Assembly (NCBI GenBank): GCA_963725175.1
Contig: CAVRXH010000006.1
Span: 930,001-994,000, forward strand
Direction of reading: 5' to 3'
DNA: 64,000 nucleotides
Source: DASUBV01 sp963725175
GTDB lineage: Bacteria > Actinomycetota > Actinomycetes > Streptosporangiales > Streptosporangiaceae
Under the pieces are notes generated by a model. The model saw only the letters and a program-made list of their open reading frames with translations. It was not told the origin of the DNA and did not search any database. Position 1 is the first letter of the stretch; each line of letters starts with the position of its first letter. Made by a program: the position numbers and the translations under genes. Positions 25,115 to 34,936 of the stretch are shown here, piece after piece.

Positions 25115-25660
25115 CTAGCTGGCCCGGCCGTTGGTGGGGTGCGGGGACACGCGCACCACCGGGGCCGGCTCGCCCCACCACTGCGCGGACCTGATCTCCT
25201 TCATGGCCAGCTTGCGCTGCGCCGGGTCCAGCCGGTCGATGAACAGCACGCCGTCCAGGTGGTCGGTCTCGTGCTGGACGCACCTGGCGAGCTGCGCGGT
25301 GCCCTCCAGGGCGATCGGCTCGCCGTGCATGTCGAAGCCGGTCGCGACAACCCCGTAGGGGCGCGTGACCGGGTACTGGAGGCCGGGGAAGGACAGGCAG
25401 CCCTCGTCGTCGGTCTCTTCCTCATCCGACAGCCGGAGCGAGGGGTTGATCACGTGGCCGAGCACGTCATCGACGTAATAGGTGAAGACGCGCAGCCCGA
25501 CGCCGATCTGCGGAGCGGCCAGGCCCACACCCGGCGCCTCCAGCATGGTGTCGTAGAGGTCCTGCACGAGCTTGCGCAGCTCGACATCGAATTCGGTGAC
25601 TGGCTCGGCCGGCGTCCGCAAGACCGGATCGCCGAACAGCCGGATCGGCTTGGTGCTCAC
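25115..25660 (-). CDS. def: peptide deformylase
   Basis: Def removes the N-terminal formyl group from nascent peptides. The 181 residues contain the three family motifs: GVGLAAPQIGV (motif 1), EGCLSFPG (motif 2, Cys metal ligand) and QHETDHLDGVLFIDRL (motif 3, the HExxH-type metal site). The C-terminal extension to PTNGRAS is typical of actinobacterial forms. It is located directly upstream of fmt in the same orientation. Confidence 0.97.
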   Translation of the reverse strand: MSTKPIRLFGDPVLRTPAEPVTEFDVELRKLVQDLYDTMLEAPGVGLAAPQIGVGLRVFTYYVDDVLGHVINPSLRLSDEEETDDEGCLSFPGLQYPVTRPYGVVATGFDMHGEPIALEGTAQLARCVQHETDHLDGVLFIDRLDPAQRKLAMKEIRSAQWWGEPAPVVRVSPHPTNGRAS

Positions 25661-25708
25661 CCAGTTCCTCCTGGCAGGTCCGCGCCCGCTATCGCGGCAC
25701 AGCTAAGT

Positions 25709-27931
25709 CTATGAACCCCGGCGACCGCCGCCGGCCAGCGGCGAGCGTGCCTTGAACGCGGCCTTGCGGGCGGCGCGGGCCACACCAGGGTCGGGATGGT
25801 GGTCACTGAGAGCGGTCAGCAGGTCGATGACGCCCGGATGTTCCACCTGCCACAGGCCGGCCACGATGTCGGCCTGCGCCTGCGGCGGCACCTCGGGCAG
25901 CAGCTCAGCTACGACGTCCTGGGGATCGGCTTCCTCCAGCAGGCCGGCGCCCAGGTCCACCAGCAGCCAGGTACGGTCAGCCGGCCGCAGTTCGGCTTCC
26001 TCGTCGTGCTCGTGCAGCCAGACGGCGGCGTGCGCGCGCAGCAGCGGGTCGGCCAGCGCGGCGCGGACCTCGGCGGACGCCTCGGGGCCAATCCGGTCCA
26101 GCACCGCGAACGCCGCGCCGCGCAGGCCGGGCGATCCGCTGGCGGCCGCGTTGATCAGCTCGCGCGCGGCCTGGGCGGGCGTGCGCCCGGCCAGCCAGGT
26201 GCCGATCTCCGCCTCGCCGTCCTCGGCGTCGCAGCTCGGCAGGGTCTTCAGCAGCCCGACCGCGCCGTCGCGGCCGGGGCTGCCCAGCACCGGCACATGC
26301 CAGCCCTGCGCGCGCAGCCGCCGGTGCACGCCCCAGACCCCGAGCGGGGACAGCGCGACGGTCAGCCCGCCCGCCAGTTCCTCGGTGCCGAGCTCCACGA
26401 CGCCCAGGTCGGCCAGGGTCTCCAGGGCGCGCGACAGCGCGGCCGCCTCGTCGGCGTGCGCGGAGTCTGAAACGAAACGGGGGTCTTCCCGCGGCAGCTC
26501 GCTGGCCTGCCCGGCCGGGACTCCCTGGGCCAGGCTGGCGCCGTGACGAGTGCCGTGCTGACTGTCGCTGTCCTGGTCCGGCCCGTTCGCGGCGGAGCCC
26601 GGGCCGGCGTGGCGCGGCGGGCGGCGCGGTCCGGCGGCCGCCGTATACGCCTCGAACAGCGCGTCAATGGTGATCGGGCACCCGACCGTGTAGAGCGCCG
26701 TGGCGAGCCCGTCCAGGTCGTCGGCGTCGAGGATCGCTTCCAGCGCGCAGTCCCAGGTATCCAGGACCTGGGCGGAGTCCCCGCCATCGCGGCCGGCGGG
26801 GGTGGCGTCGCCGTCGAGCAGCCCGGTCGCCAGCACGACCCGCCAGGCGGCCTCGACCTCGCCCTGGGTCAGGTCAAGCGCGACGGCTGCCGTCGCGACG
26901 CTGGCCAGGGCGGGCGGGTCGCCGGCTATCCGGCCCGACCCGCTGCGGGCCCACTGGCTGAGGTCGTCGGCGGCGCGCAGCAGCGGCACCACCCGGGCGG
27001 CGGCGGCCAGTTCCTCTCGCGGCGCGAGCCGGACCGGCGGCATCCGCGACCGGTCCTTGCGGCTCCGCCGCCGACCGCCCTGCTGGCTGCTGTCGTCCTG
27101 GTGGCCGTTGTGGTCCTGTTGGTGACCGTTGTTGTCCTGACGGCCGCTGCCGTCCTGGCGGCCGTTGAAGTCCTGGTGGCTGTTGTCGCCTGCCTGGCCG
27201 ACCTGGGCCGCGCTGCTGCCGTTGCTCGCCTGGATGGCCTTTTCCTCCGTGCTGGTCTTTCCCGCCTGAACGCTCTTTCCAGGCCGGCTGGTCTTGCCCT
27301 GACGGCTGTTTTTCCCTGGCGGGCTGCCCTGCTCAGGCTGGCCGTTGTTCCCAGGCTGGCCGTTCTGTGGCCGGTCGTTCTGTGGCCGACCGTTCTGTGG
27401 CGGCGGGCCGCTCTTTGCTGACGGGCCGCCCTTGGCCGACCGGCTGGATCTTGCCGCCGGGCTGGCTTTCGGTGAAGGGCCGGCCTTCGCCGCCGGGCGG
27501 CGGGGCGCGGGTTGGTCGCTGGGGCCCGCGGTGCCGTTCTTCGCGGCCGGGCCGCCTGGCTTGCCGCTGACGCCGGAAGCCCGGCTGGTGCGGGGCTCGC
27601 GGGGGCCGGTGTCACGGCTGGCGGCCTTGCGGCCGGTGCCGGCCTGGCTACCGGTGCCGGCCTGGCTGCCGGTGCCGGCCTGGCTGCCGGTGCCGGCCTG
27701 GCTGCCGGTGCCGGCCTGGCTGCCGGTGCCGGCCTGGCTGCCGGTGCCGGCCTGGCTGCCGGTGCCGGCCTGGCTGCCGGTGCTGGCCTGGCTGCCGGTG
27801 CTGGCCTGGCTACTGGTGCCGGGCTGACCGCTGGCGTCGGGATCGCGGCCGGTACTGTCGCTCCGGGACCCAGCGCCGGTGGCACGCGCCCGGACGCCCG
27901 CCGATCCGGAGTCCCGTCGTGTGGTGGCCAC
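25709..27931 (-). CDS. repeat-rich protein with HEAT-like C terminus, unrecognised
   Basis: The 740-residue protein is in two parts. Residues 1-290 are low complexity: about ten copies of a Ser-Gln-Ala-Gly-Thr-Gly hexapeptide (near 40-100), then Lys/Pro/Gly-rich and Asn/Gln/His/Asp-rich runs. From about 300 on it is ordered and helical, with acidic Leu/Ala repeats, including DADDLDGLATALYTVGCPITIDALFEAY and a HEAT-like end around LRGAAFAVLDRIGPEASAEVRAALADP. No family is recognised. The gene sits between priA and def in the same direction. It may be a scaffold protein. The N-terminal repeat is encoded by an 18-base tandem array that is likely to vary in length. Confidence 0.72.
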   Translation of the reverse strand: MATTRRDSGSAGVRARATGAGSRSDSTGRDPDASGQPGTSSQASTGSQASTGSQAGTGSQAGTGSQAGTGSQAGTGSQAGTGSQAGTGSQAGTGSQAGTGRKAASRDTGPREPRTSRASGVSGKPGGPAAKNGTAGPSDQPAPRRPAAKAGPSPKASPAARSSRSAKGGPSAKSGPPPQNGRPQNDRPQNGQPGNNGQPEQGSPPGKNSRQGKTSRPGKSVQAGKTSTEEKAIQASNGSSAAQVGQAGDNSHQDFNGRQDGSGRQDNNGHQQDHNGHQDDSSQQGGRRRSRKDRSRMPPVRLAPREELAAAARVVPLLRAADDLSQWARSGSGRIAGDPPALASVATAAVALDLTQGEVEAAWRVVLATGLLDGDATPAGRDGGDSAQVLDTWDCALEAILDADDLDGLATALYTVGCPITIDALFEAYTAAAGPRRPPRHAGPGSAANGPDQDSDSQHGTRHGASLAQGVPAGQASELPREDPRFVSDSAHADEAAALSRALETLADLGVVELGTEELAGGLTVALSPLGVWGVHRRLRAQGWHVPVLGSPGRDGAVGLLKTLPSCDAEDGEAEIGTWLAGRTPAQAARELINAAASGSPGLRGAAFAVLDRIGPEASAEVRAALADPLLRAHAAVWLHEHDEEAELRPADRTWLLVDLGAGLLEEADPQDVVAELLPEVPPQAQADIVAGLWQVEHPGVIDLLTALSDHHPDPGVARAARKAAFKARSPLAGGGRRGS
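27633..27822. repeat. 18-base coding tandem repeat, about ten copies
   Basis: The 18-base unit CCGGTGCCGGCCTGGCTG recurs almost perfectly about ten times; single-base variants (CTGGCC, CTA, CTACTG) mark the edges. It encodes the Ser-Gln-Ala-Gly-Thr-Gly hexapeptide of the minus-strand protein. The near-perfect identity suggests recent expansion by slippage. Confidence 0.9.
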
Positions 27932-27962
27932 GCAAGCACCCTACGGCCTTCGCGCGGTTCCG

Positions 27963-30518
27963 TCAGATCAGCTCGACCGGGTCCAGCTCAAGCCGGACCA
28001 CGCCCGGCTCCTTGCGTGCGGTTCGCGCGGCCAGGCCCTTTCGCAGCTCGGCCGCCAGGGCCGTCCCGGCCGACCTGGGTGCGCGCACCAGGAATCGGAC
28101 CTGGTCGACGGTGGTATCCGGCCCGCCTGAATCACCGGATCCGGGCGGGGCACCCGGCGGCGCGGGAACCGGGACCGGCCCTAGCACCTCCGAGCCGGCC
28201 GGCAGCTCGGCACCGTCGAGCACCGCCCGGACGGCGCTGTGCGGGCCCGACAGGGCCGCCATCCGGGCGATGGGCGGGAATCGCAGCTCCCGCCGCTCGG
28301 CCAGTTCGCGCCCGGCGAAGGTCACCGGGTCCCAGCGCACCAGGGCCTGCACGGCGGCCAGTCCCGCGTCGGCGACGACCACCACCCGGCCGCCGGCCGG
28401 TCCCGGGCGGACCAGCGCGGCGGCGTTCATCCAGCGGCGGGCCGCTTCCTCCCCGGCGCGCAGGCTGGCGCGGCCGAGCAGCGCCCAGCCATCGAGCAGC
28501 ACTGCCGCCGCGTAGCCGCCGTCCGCCAGCGGCTCCGCGCCCGGCGTGGCGACCACGACGGCGGGATCCTGGGTTACCTGGGTGAGCACCCTGCTGCCGC
28601 CCGACGTGCGCACCGGCACCGAGGGGAAGGCCCGGCCCAGTTCCTCGGCTGTCCTCGTGGCGCCGGTGACCACGGCGCGCAGGCCGGCGTGCCCGCACTC
28701 CTGACAGGTCCGGCTGATGATGCGGTTGCACCACGCGCAGCGCGGCGCGGCCTGCGGCCCGGGGAGCTGGGCCGGCCCGCCGCACTGGCAGCGGATCCGG
28801 GCATGGCACCGCTCGCAGGCGATGGCGGCCAGGTAGCCGCGCCTGGGCACCTGGAACAGCACCGGCCCGCTGGCCAGTGCGTCTCTCGCGGTCCGCAGCG
28901 CGAGGCTGGGCAGCCGCGCCGACCGCGCCGCCTCGTCGCGAGCCAGCTCGGTGTCCTCGCCCGCCGCCGCGACCAGCGGGGCGAACCGGCGCACGGTCGA
29001 ACGGCCGGCTGTCCAGCGGCCTGGCCCAGCCGGCGGTCGCGAGATGCTCGGCCTCGGCGGTCCTGGCGAACCCGCCGATCAGCGCGGCGGCACCGGCCCG
29101 GTGCGCGCGCAGTGCCAGCACCTCGCGGGCATGCGGGTACGGCGCGCGCGGCTCGGCGTGCAGGTCGTCGCCCTCATCCCAGAGCACCACCAGGCCCAGG
29201 TCGCGAACCGGCGTGAACATGGCCGACCGGGTGCCGGCCACCACCGCCACCTGGCCACGCTCGGCGGCGAGCCAGCGCCGGTAGCGCTCGGCGGGCCCAG
29301 GCTCGCCGACAGCACCACATGCGCACCGGGCCCGAGGGCTGCGGCTAGCGCCGCATCGGCCTGTTCCAGGTCACGGGCGTCCGGGACGACGATCACAACG
29401 CCGCGCCCGGACGCCGCCGCGGCGGCTGCCGCCAGCGCGATCTCGGCGGCCCAGCCACCCTCCCCCAGCGGCGCGCCACCAGCGGATTCCGTGCCAGCCG
29501 AGCCGGCGGGATCCGCCCCGGCAGCGACGGAACCGGCGGTCGCGGGACCGGCGGTCGCAGGACCGGCGCCGGGCAGGGCCGACCAGATGGCGCGGGGTGC
29601 CCGCCCGGCGGCGAGCGCCGCCAGGAAGGACGCCCCGGCCGCGTACCGCGCCCACGACCCGGGCTCGGGCTCCGGCGGACGCACCGCCGCGAGCTGCGCC
29701 GCGTCCGCCCCTTGCGCCGCCGGCTGATCTGCTTCCGGCTTGTCTCCTTCCGGCTGGTCTCCTTCCGGCTGGCCCGACCCAGATTGATTCGGCGCTGCCT
29801 GATTCGGCCCTGCCTGATTCGGCCCTGCCTGATTCGGCCCTGCCTGATTCGGCCCTGCCTGATTCGGCGCTGCCTGATTCGCCTCGGACTGGCTCGGATT
29901 GGCCTGGGGCGCGGCCTTGGCCGGCGAGACCCGGCGGGCGGCGGACTCGACTGCGGCGTGGCGGGGCGGGATCGCCAGGCGCAGGACGTCGGCCAGAGTG
30001 CCGCCGTAGCGATCCGCCACGGCGCGGGCCAGGCCGGCGATCTCCTCGGTCAGGACCGGCTCGGGCGACACGACGCGCTCCAGGTAGCCCAGCCGCCCCT
30101 GATGCTCGCTTTCGGCCGTCCTGCGGAGCAGGTATCCGCTGGTCAGCCGACCGGAGAAGCGGACCCTAACCCGGCAGCCGACGGTGGCCGCGGCGTCCAG
30201 GGACTCGGGCACCAGATACTCGAACGGCCGGTCCAGGTGCGGCAGCGACACATCCACGGCCACCTGCGCGACGGGCAGCGTGGCGGCGGGCCGGATCGCA
30301 GCGGACTTGGCTGTGCGCGACTTGGCTGTGCGCGACTTGGCCGTGCGGGACTTGGCGGTGCCCGGCTTGGCGGTGCCCGGCTTGGCGGTGCCGGACCCTG
30401 CGGGGGTGGCGTCGGTCGGGGCGGAATCGGCCGGGGCAGCCTTGGCCCCGGCAGCCTCAGCCGAGGCGGGCCGACTCGCCGCCGCGCGCTGACGCTCCTG
30501 AACTGCCGGACCTACCAC
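27963..30518 (-). CDS. priA: primosomal protein PriA-like, frameshifted as sequenced
   Basis: PriA helps to reload the replisome at stalled forks. The N-terminal part (30518 to about 29300) has LPHLDRPFEYLVPESLD and RVRVRFSGR, followed by an Asn-Gln-Ala-Gly-Pro repeat insertion. The conserved middle (AVVAGTRSAMFTPVRDLGLVVLWDEGDDL) is in another frame, and the C-terminal part from about 29000 (GYLAAIACERCHARIRCQCGG, zinc cysteines) returns to the first frame. Two single-base changes, near 29300 (loss) and 29000 (gain), explain this, and the total length stays divisible by three. Walker A is absent, as is usual for actinobacterial PriA. In an essential gene, sequence errors are likelier than decay. 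Confidence 0.8.
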
Positions 30519-30587
30519 GTTCCTGTCCTACCAGACGGTCCCGACGGCTCTCTCCCGCCCGAGCGCTGCCTGGCCGGAACGCTCAGG

Positions 30588-31958
30588 TTACGAGCCGCAG
30601 GCGCTGTCGGCGGCCGATGCGTCGCTGCTCAGCTCGCCGGCGAGCTGGCTGGGCACCTGCCCGCCGCCGGAAACCTGATCGTCAGCAGCCTGGAGGTCAT
30701 CGGTCAGCGAGGACAGCGCGTTGCGCACGCTCAGGGTCCACGACTTGGCGGCAGCCTTGTTGATCACGACGGCGGCGTGGTGCAGCTCGCCGCCGAGCAC
30801 GCTGGCGGGCTTGCCGTTCCTGATGGCGGCCATCACCTTGGTGGCGGCGGCCCGGCCGTGTGCCTGATAGGCCTTGCAGCCGGGATCGGGCGGGGCGCTG
30901 TTGCCTGGCACGGCGACCAGCACGATGCCGGCTGCCCACAGCAGCGAGAGCGCGATGCCGAGCCAGGACGCGACCCGGCCGGTACCGGTGACGCTGGCGC
31001 GGCGCAGGCCGAGCACGCCGAGGATCAGGCCGGGCAGCACCAGGATGCCGAGGACGCCGGTGATGAGCGCACCCGCTGCGAGCGGGTTGGCGGCCCATCC
31101 GGCCGGCTCAGCGGCACCGGGCTGGCCGCCGGGGTCCGTAGCGCCGGCGGGATCCCCGCCGAGAGCGCCCTGCGTGGCCGCACCGCGCGCGGGCTCGTCG
31201 GCGGGGTCCTGGTGCTCACCTGAACCGTGCCACGGGCCGGACTCCCAGGGCGGCGGGGCCTGCGCCCCGTCGGCCGCGGACTCGCCGGCCCACGGCGGCG
31301 AACCGGCGACTCGGGTGGCGGCACCGGCCCGGCGACTGGCGGGCTCGCGGTCGAGCTGGCCGTCGTCCACGGTGACCGCCTCGGGGGCCAAGGCAGCCCG
31401 GCCTGTCGGCAGGAACCAGGAGGTGTCGGGCTCGTCATCCAGGAACCCGGAGTCGTCCCGGCCGTCAGCCCAGCCGCCCGCATCCGCGCCGTCGGCCCCG
31501 CTGGCACCGTTCGCGCTGGCACGGTTCTCGCTGGCACCGTTCGCGCCGGCGCTACTCTCGCTGGCACCAGAGTCACCGGCGCCGCGCTCGTCCCCACCGC
31601 GCTCATCCGTACCGCGCTCGTCCGCACCAAGCTCGTCACCGGCCCGGCCTTCGGCGGCTGCGTCCTCGTCGGCCACTGTCACGTCCGCTCTCTCGTCCAC
31701 CGGGCCGCCGCTGGCGGCATCGGCCTCGGCACCCGCGCCGTTCCCGGCCGACTGCCCGGTGCCGACCGTGCCCGGCGCAGCGGCGGTGCCGCCACCCGGC
31801 TTCGTGCCAGCGGCCGGCTTCGCGCCGGTCGCTGGCTTCTTGCGGCTGGCCGCCTTGCGGGTGCCCGACGTCGCACTGGCACCTGACGCTGAGTCGGCGG
31901 GCGGCTCCGCAGGGTCGCCGGCCCCGGCCGCAGCGGCCTGCTCGATGGACGATGACAT
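30588..31958 (-). CDS. DUF4190-like membrane protein
   Basis: The 456-residue protein has a disordered N-terminal region of about 290 residues, rich in Ala, Gly, Asp and Glu, with a basic start (KAASRKKPATG). A pair of membrane helices follows: NPLAAGALITGVLGILVLPGLILGVLGLRRA and GRVASWLGIALSLLWAAGIVLVAV, the DUF4190 pattern. A small C-terminal domain of about 110 residues is predicted to be extracytoplasmic and has Cys near each end (GCKAY and SACGS), perhaps forming a disulfide. The gene is upstream of priA, in the same direction, separated by 69 bases. Function unknown. Confidence 0.78.
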   Translation of the reverse strand: MSSSIEQAAAAGAGDPAEPPADSASGASATSGTRKAASRKKPATGAKPAAGTKPGGGTAAAPGTVGTGQSAGNGAGAEADAASGGPVDERADVTVADEDAAAEGRAGDELGADERGTDERGGDERGAGDSGASESSAGANGASENRASANGASGADGADAGGWADGRDDSGFLDDEPDTSWFLPTGRAALAPEAVTVDDGQLDREPASRRAGAATRVAGSPPWAGESAADGAQAPPPWESGPWHGSGEHQDPADEPARGAATQGALGGDPAGATDPGGQPGAAEPAGWAANPLAAGALITGVLGILVLPGLILGVLGLRRASVTGTGRVASWLGIALSLLWAAGIVLVAVPGNSAPPDPGCKAYQAHGRAAATKVMAAIRNGKPASVLGGELHHAAVVINKAAAKSWTLSVRNALSSLTDDLQAADDQVSGGGQVPSQLAGELSSDASAADSACGS

Positions 31959-32206
31959 GGACCGTCACTTTACTCGAAGGCGACCGTTTTGGGCGCTCAA
32001 TGCCCGAATGGCCGCTCAGTCCACCAAACGTCCCATCAGCGCAGGTCAGCGGGCTGACAACGCACTCCAGCAACTACCCGCCCACCACCGTGCGGGGGGT
32101 CCTCAGCCGCGCCGCCGAACGGCTTCCCCCCGCTCACCCGACACCGCGCCGCGACGACGGGTGTTCCTCGTCATCGTCCCGGCTCCAGCCAGAGCCAGAC
32201 ACTGGT

Positions 32207-32253
32207 GATCTTGAAGGATTTTGGGCGTATATCGTCCAAAATCCTTCAAGATC
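32207..32253. repeat. perfect 18-base AT-rich inverted repeat
   Basis: GATCTTGAAGGATTTTGG (32207-32224) and CCAAAATCCTTCAAGATC (32236-32253) are exact inverted repeats around an 11-base loop; as RNA the stem extends three more pairs with one G-U. It sits in the 418-base gap 31959-32376 between the DUF4190-like gene and metK. Its low GC is unlike its surroundings, and there is no strong U-tract on either strand. The rest of this gap shows no coding signal. It may be a dispersed repeat (REP/MITE-like) or a metK terminator. Confidence 0.85.
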
Positions 32254-32376
32254 TTTGAGTTACCCGCACGCGTGAGGCCGGACTGCGAGGTGGGGCTGGA
32301 GCGACGAGCCACAGGCCGACGAGGGACCGCGGGACGCAGCCCGGCGGCGCGGGTGGCACCGCCGGGCAGTCGGTCG

Positions 32377-33582
32377 TCAGGCGCCGGCGGCGGAGCGGAG
32401 GTCGGCCGCGCGGTCGGAGCGCTCCCAGGAGAAGTCGGGCTCCTCCCGGCCGAAGTGGCCGTAGGCGGCGGTCTGGGAGTAGATCGGCCTGAGCAGGTCC
32501 AGGTCGCGGATGATCGCCGCCGGGCGCAGGTCGAACACGCTGAGCACGGCGTCCTGGATCCGCTCGACCGGCACCTGCTCGGTGCCGAAACACTCGACGA
32601 ACAGGCCGACGGGCTTGGCCTTGCCGATCGCGTAGGCGACCTGGGCCTCGCACCGGTCGGCCAGCCCCGCGGCGACGACGTTCTTGGCGACCCAGCGCAT
32701 CGCGTAGGCGGCGCTGCGGTCCACCTTGGACGGGTCCTTGCCGGAGAAGGCGCCGCCGCCGTGCCTGGCCATCCCGCCGTAGGTGTCGATGATGATCTTG
32801 CGGCCGGTGAGGCCGGCGTCGCCCATGGGGCCGCCGATCTCGAACCGGCCGGTCGGGTTGACCAGCAGCCGGTAGCCGGTGGTGTCCAGGTCGAGCTCGC
32901 CGAGCACCGGCTCGACGACGTGCTCGCGGATGTCGGGGGCGAGCAGCTCGCGCAGGTCGATGCCGGGCGCGTGCTGCGTGGACACCACGACGGTGTCAAG
33001 CCGCACGGCCTCGCCACCCGAATACTCGATGGTGACCTGGGTCTTTCCGTCGGGCCGGATATAGGGCACGGCACCGCTGCGCCGGGCCGAAGACAGCCGC
33101 CTGGCCAGCCGGTGCGCCAGGGTGATCGGCAGCGGCATCAGCTCGGGGGTGTCCCGGCAGGCGTAGCCGAACATCAGGCCCTGGTCGCCGGCGCCCTGGC
33201 GGTCCAGGTCGTCGGCACCCTCACCCTCGCGGTGCTCGAACGCCTCGCGCACCCCGAGCGCGATGTCCGGTGACTGCGCCCCGATGGAGACCTGCACGCC
33301 GCAGGACGCGCCGTCGAAGCCCTTGGCCGAGGAGTCGTAGCCGATCTCCAGGATCTTTTCCCTGATGATGCCGGGGATGTCGACGTAGGTGTCGGTGGTC
33401 ACCTCGCCGGCCACGTGCACCTGGCCCGTGGTGATCAGTGTCTCCACGGCCACCCGGCTGTGCGGGTCGCCCTTGAGCATGGAGTCCAGGATCGCGTCAC
33501 TGATCTGGTCGGCCATCTTGTCGGGATGACCCTCGGTGACCGACTCGGACGTAAACAGACGACGGGCCACCTGACCACCCAT
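32377..33582 (-). CDS. metK: S-adenosylmethionine synthase
   Basis: MetK makes S-adenosylmethionine from methionine and ATP. The 401 residues contain the family signatures: RRLFTSESVTEGHPDK near the start, GACDQG-like region as GAGDQGLMFGYA, the P-loop-like GGGAFSGKDPSKVDRS, and YAIGKAKPVGLFV. The ATG at 33582 is used; a GTG at 33570, giving VARRLFTSESV, is also possible. The enzyme is homotetrameric and cytosolic. No SAM riboswitch is visible in the short gap to coaBC. Confidence 0.96.
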   Translation of the reverse strand: MGGQVARRLFTSESVTEGHPDKMADQISDAILDSMLKGDPHSRVAVETLITTGQVHVAGEVTTDTYVDIPGIIREKILEIGYDSSAKGFDGASCGVQVSIGAQSPDIALGVREAFEHREGEGADDLDRQGAGDQGLMFGYACRDTPELMPLPITLAHRLARRLSSARRSGAVPYIRPDGKTQVTIEYSGGEAVRLDTVVVSTQHAPGIDLRELLAPDIREHVVEPVLGELDLDTTGYRLLVNPTGRFEIGGPMGDAGLTGRKIIIDTYGGMARHGGGAFSGKDPSKVDRSAAYAMRWVAKNVVAAGLADRCEAQVAYAIGKAKPVGLFVECFGTEQVPVERIQDAVLSVFDLRPAAIIRDLDLLRPIYSQTAAYGHFGREEPDFSWERSDRAADLRSAAGA

Positions 33583-33643
33583 TCCTTTGCCCTGGCACTA
33601 TGCCTGGAGCTTATCTGGGAGTTGCCAGTTCGTCTGCGGCGGA

Positions 33644-34918
33644 TCAGGAGCGGCTCCACTGAGCTGCGACAAGGTCCCAGATGACGTCCGCAAGCACCGC
33701 TTTCGGACTACGCGGCACGGTGACTTCCGGACCGCCTGAACGCAACACGATGGCCTCGTTATCCGGGGTGCCGAAGCCCAGCCCGCCGCCGACCTGATTG
33801 ACCACGAGCAGATCGCAGCCCTTGGCGGCGAGCTTGGCCCGCCCGTTCGCCAGCAGGTCGCCGGTCTCGGCGGCGAACCCGACGATGACCTGGCCGGCGG
33901 CCGGGGCCGCGGCGTTCCGCGCCATCACGAGCTCGGCGAGGATGTCGGGGTTCTCCGCCAGCTCGATCGGCTCGGGCGGCTGCTGGGTCTTTTTCAGCTT
34001 GAACGGGCTGCGCGAGGCGGGCCGGAAGTCTGCGACCGCGGCCGCCATCACGAGTGCGTCGGCGCCGCTGGCGGCGGCGAGCATCTGCTCGCGCAGCTCG
34101 GCCGCGGAGGTGACCCGGATGACGGTGGCGCCGGCCGGGTCGCCCAGCCCGAGGCCGCCCAGCCCGAGGCCGCCCAGCCCAGCGCCCGCCAGCTCCGCGC
34201 CGCCCAGCTCCGGGCCGGCTGCGACGAAGGTGACCCGCGCGCCGCGGCTGGCGGCGGTGGTGGCCAGCGCGTAACCCTGCCGGCCAGAGGAGTAGTTGCC
34301 GAGGAACCTGACGGGGTCAATGTCCTCGCGGGTGCCGCCGGCCGAGATAACGACATGCCGACCGACCAGGTCGGGGGTCAGGGCGGCGGCGCCGCGGGCC
34401 AGCACCCGCTCCGCCACGGCGAACAGGGCGGCGGGGTCTGGCAGCCGTCCCGGCCCGGTGTCGGCGCCGGTCAGCCGTCCCGCCGCCGGGTCGATGACGA
34501 TGGCACCACGCTCGCGCAGGGTGGCCACGTTGGCCCTGGTGGCGGGGTGCTCCCACATCTCGGTGTGCATCGCGGGCGCGAAGACGACCGGGCACCTGGC
34601 GGTCAGCAGCACGGCGGTGAGCAGGTCGCCGGACATCCCGGCGGCGGCCCTAGCCAGCAGGTCAGCGGTGGCGGGGGCGACCAGCACGAGGTCGGCCTGC
34701 TGGCCGATCCTGACGTGCGGGACCTGGTCCACATCGGTCCAGGGGGTGGTCGTCACGGGCTGCCCGGACAGGGCAGCCCAGGTGGCGGCACCGACAAAGT
34801 TAAGGGCGTCCGGGGTGGGCACGACCCGGACGGAATGCCCTGACTCGGTGAGCAGCCGGAGCAGCTCGCACGACTTATATGCCGCGATCCCCGCAGCTAC
34901 GCCGAGGACGACGCGCAT
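33644..34918 (-). CDS. coaBC: phosphopantothenoylcysteine decarboxylase/synthase
   Basis: This bifunctional coenzyme A enzyme makes 4'-phosphopantetheine. The N-terminal flavoprotein decarboxylase half (CoaC) has VLGVAAGIAAYKSCELLRLL, the catalytic His region APAMHTEMWEHPA and MSGDLLTAVL. The C-terminal CoaB half has ISAGGTREDIDPVRFLGNYSSGRQGYALA and the K-x-K-K loop FKLKKTQQPPEPIELAENPDILAEL. The 424-residue length is normal, with a small Gly/Leu repeat insertion (LAGAGLGGLGLGGLGLGD) near 245. It follows rpoZ by 18 bases in the usual order. Confidence 0.96.
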   Translation of the reverse strand: MRVVLGVAAGIAAYKSCELLRLLTESGHSVRVVPTPDALNFVGAATWAALSGQPVTTTPWTDVDQVPHVRIGQQADLVLVAPATADLLARAAAGMSGDLLTAVLLTARCPVVFAPAMHTEMWEHPATRANVATLRERGAIVIDPAAGRLTGADTGPGRLPDPAALFAVAERVLARGAAALTPDLVGRHVVISAGGTREDIDPVRFLGNYSSGRQGYALATTAASRGARVTFVAAGPELGGAELAGAGLGGLGLGGLGLGDPAGATVIRVTSAAELREQMLAAASGADALVMAAAVADFRPASRSPFKLKKTQQPPEPIELAENPDILAELVMARNAAAPAAGQVIVGFAAETGDLLANGRAKLAAKGCDLLVVNQVGGGLGFGTPDNEAIVLRSGGPEVTVPRSPKAVLADVIWDLVAAQWSRS

Positions 34919-34936
34919 CAGGGGCTCCGGGCTGGG

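Noticed and set aside
27633..27822. CRISPR-like array
   Set aside because: Units are 18 bases with no spacers and lie in frame within a protein; it is a coding tandem repeat.
28132..29250. Separate 372-codon gene within priA
   Set aside because: Its first 80 residues are the conserved PriA middle; the rest is out-of-frame low-complexity sequence. It is explained by the two frame changes in priA.
33583..33643. SAM riboswitch before metK
   Set aside because: The gap to coaBC is only 61 bases and no SAM aptamer core is visible.
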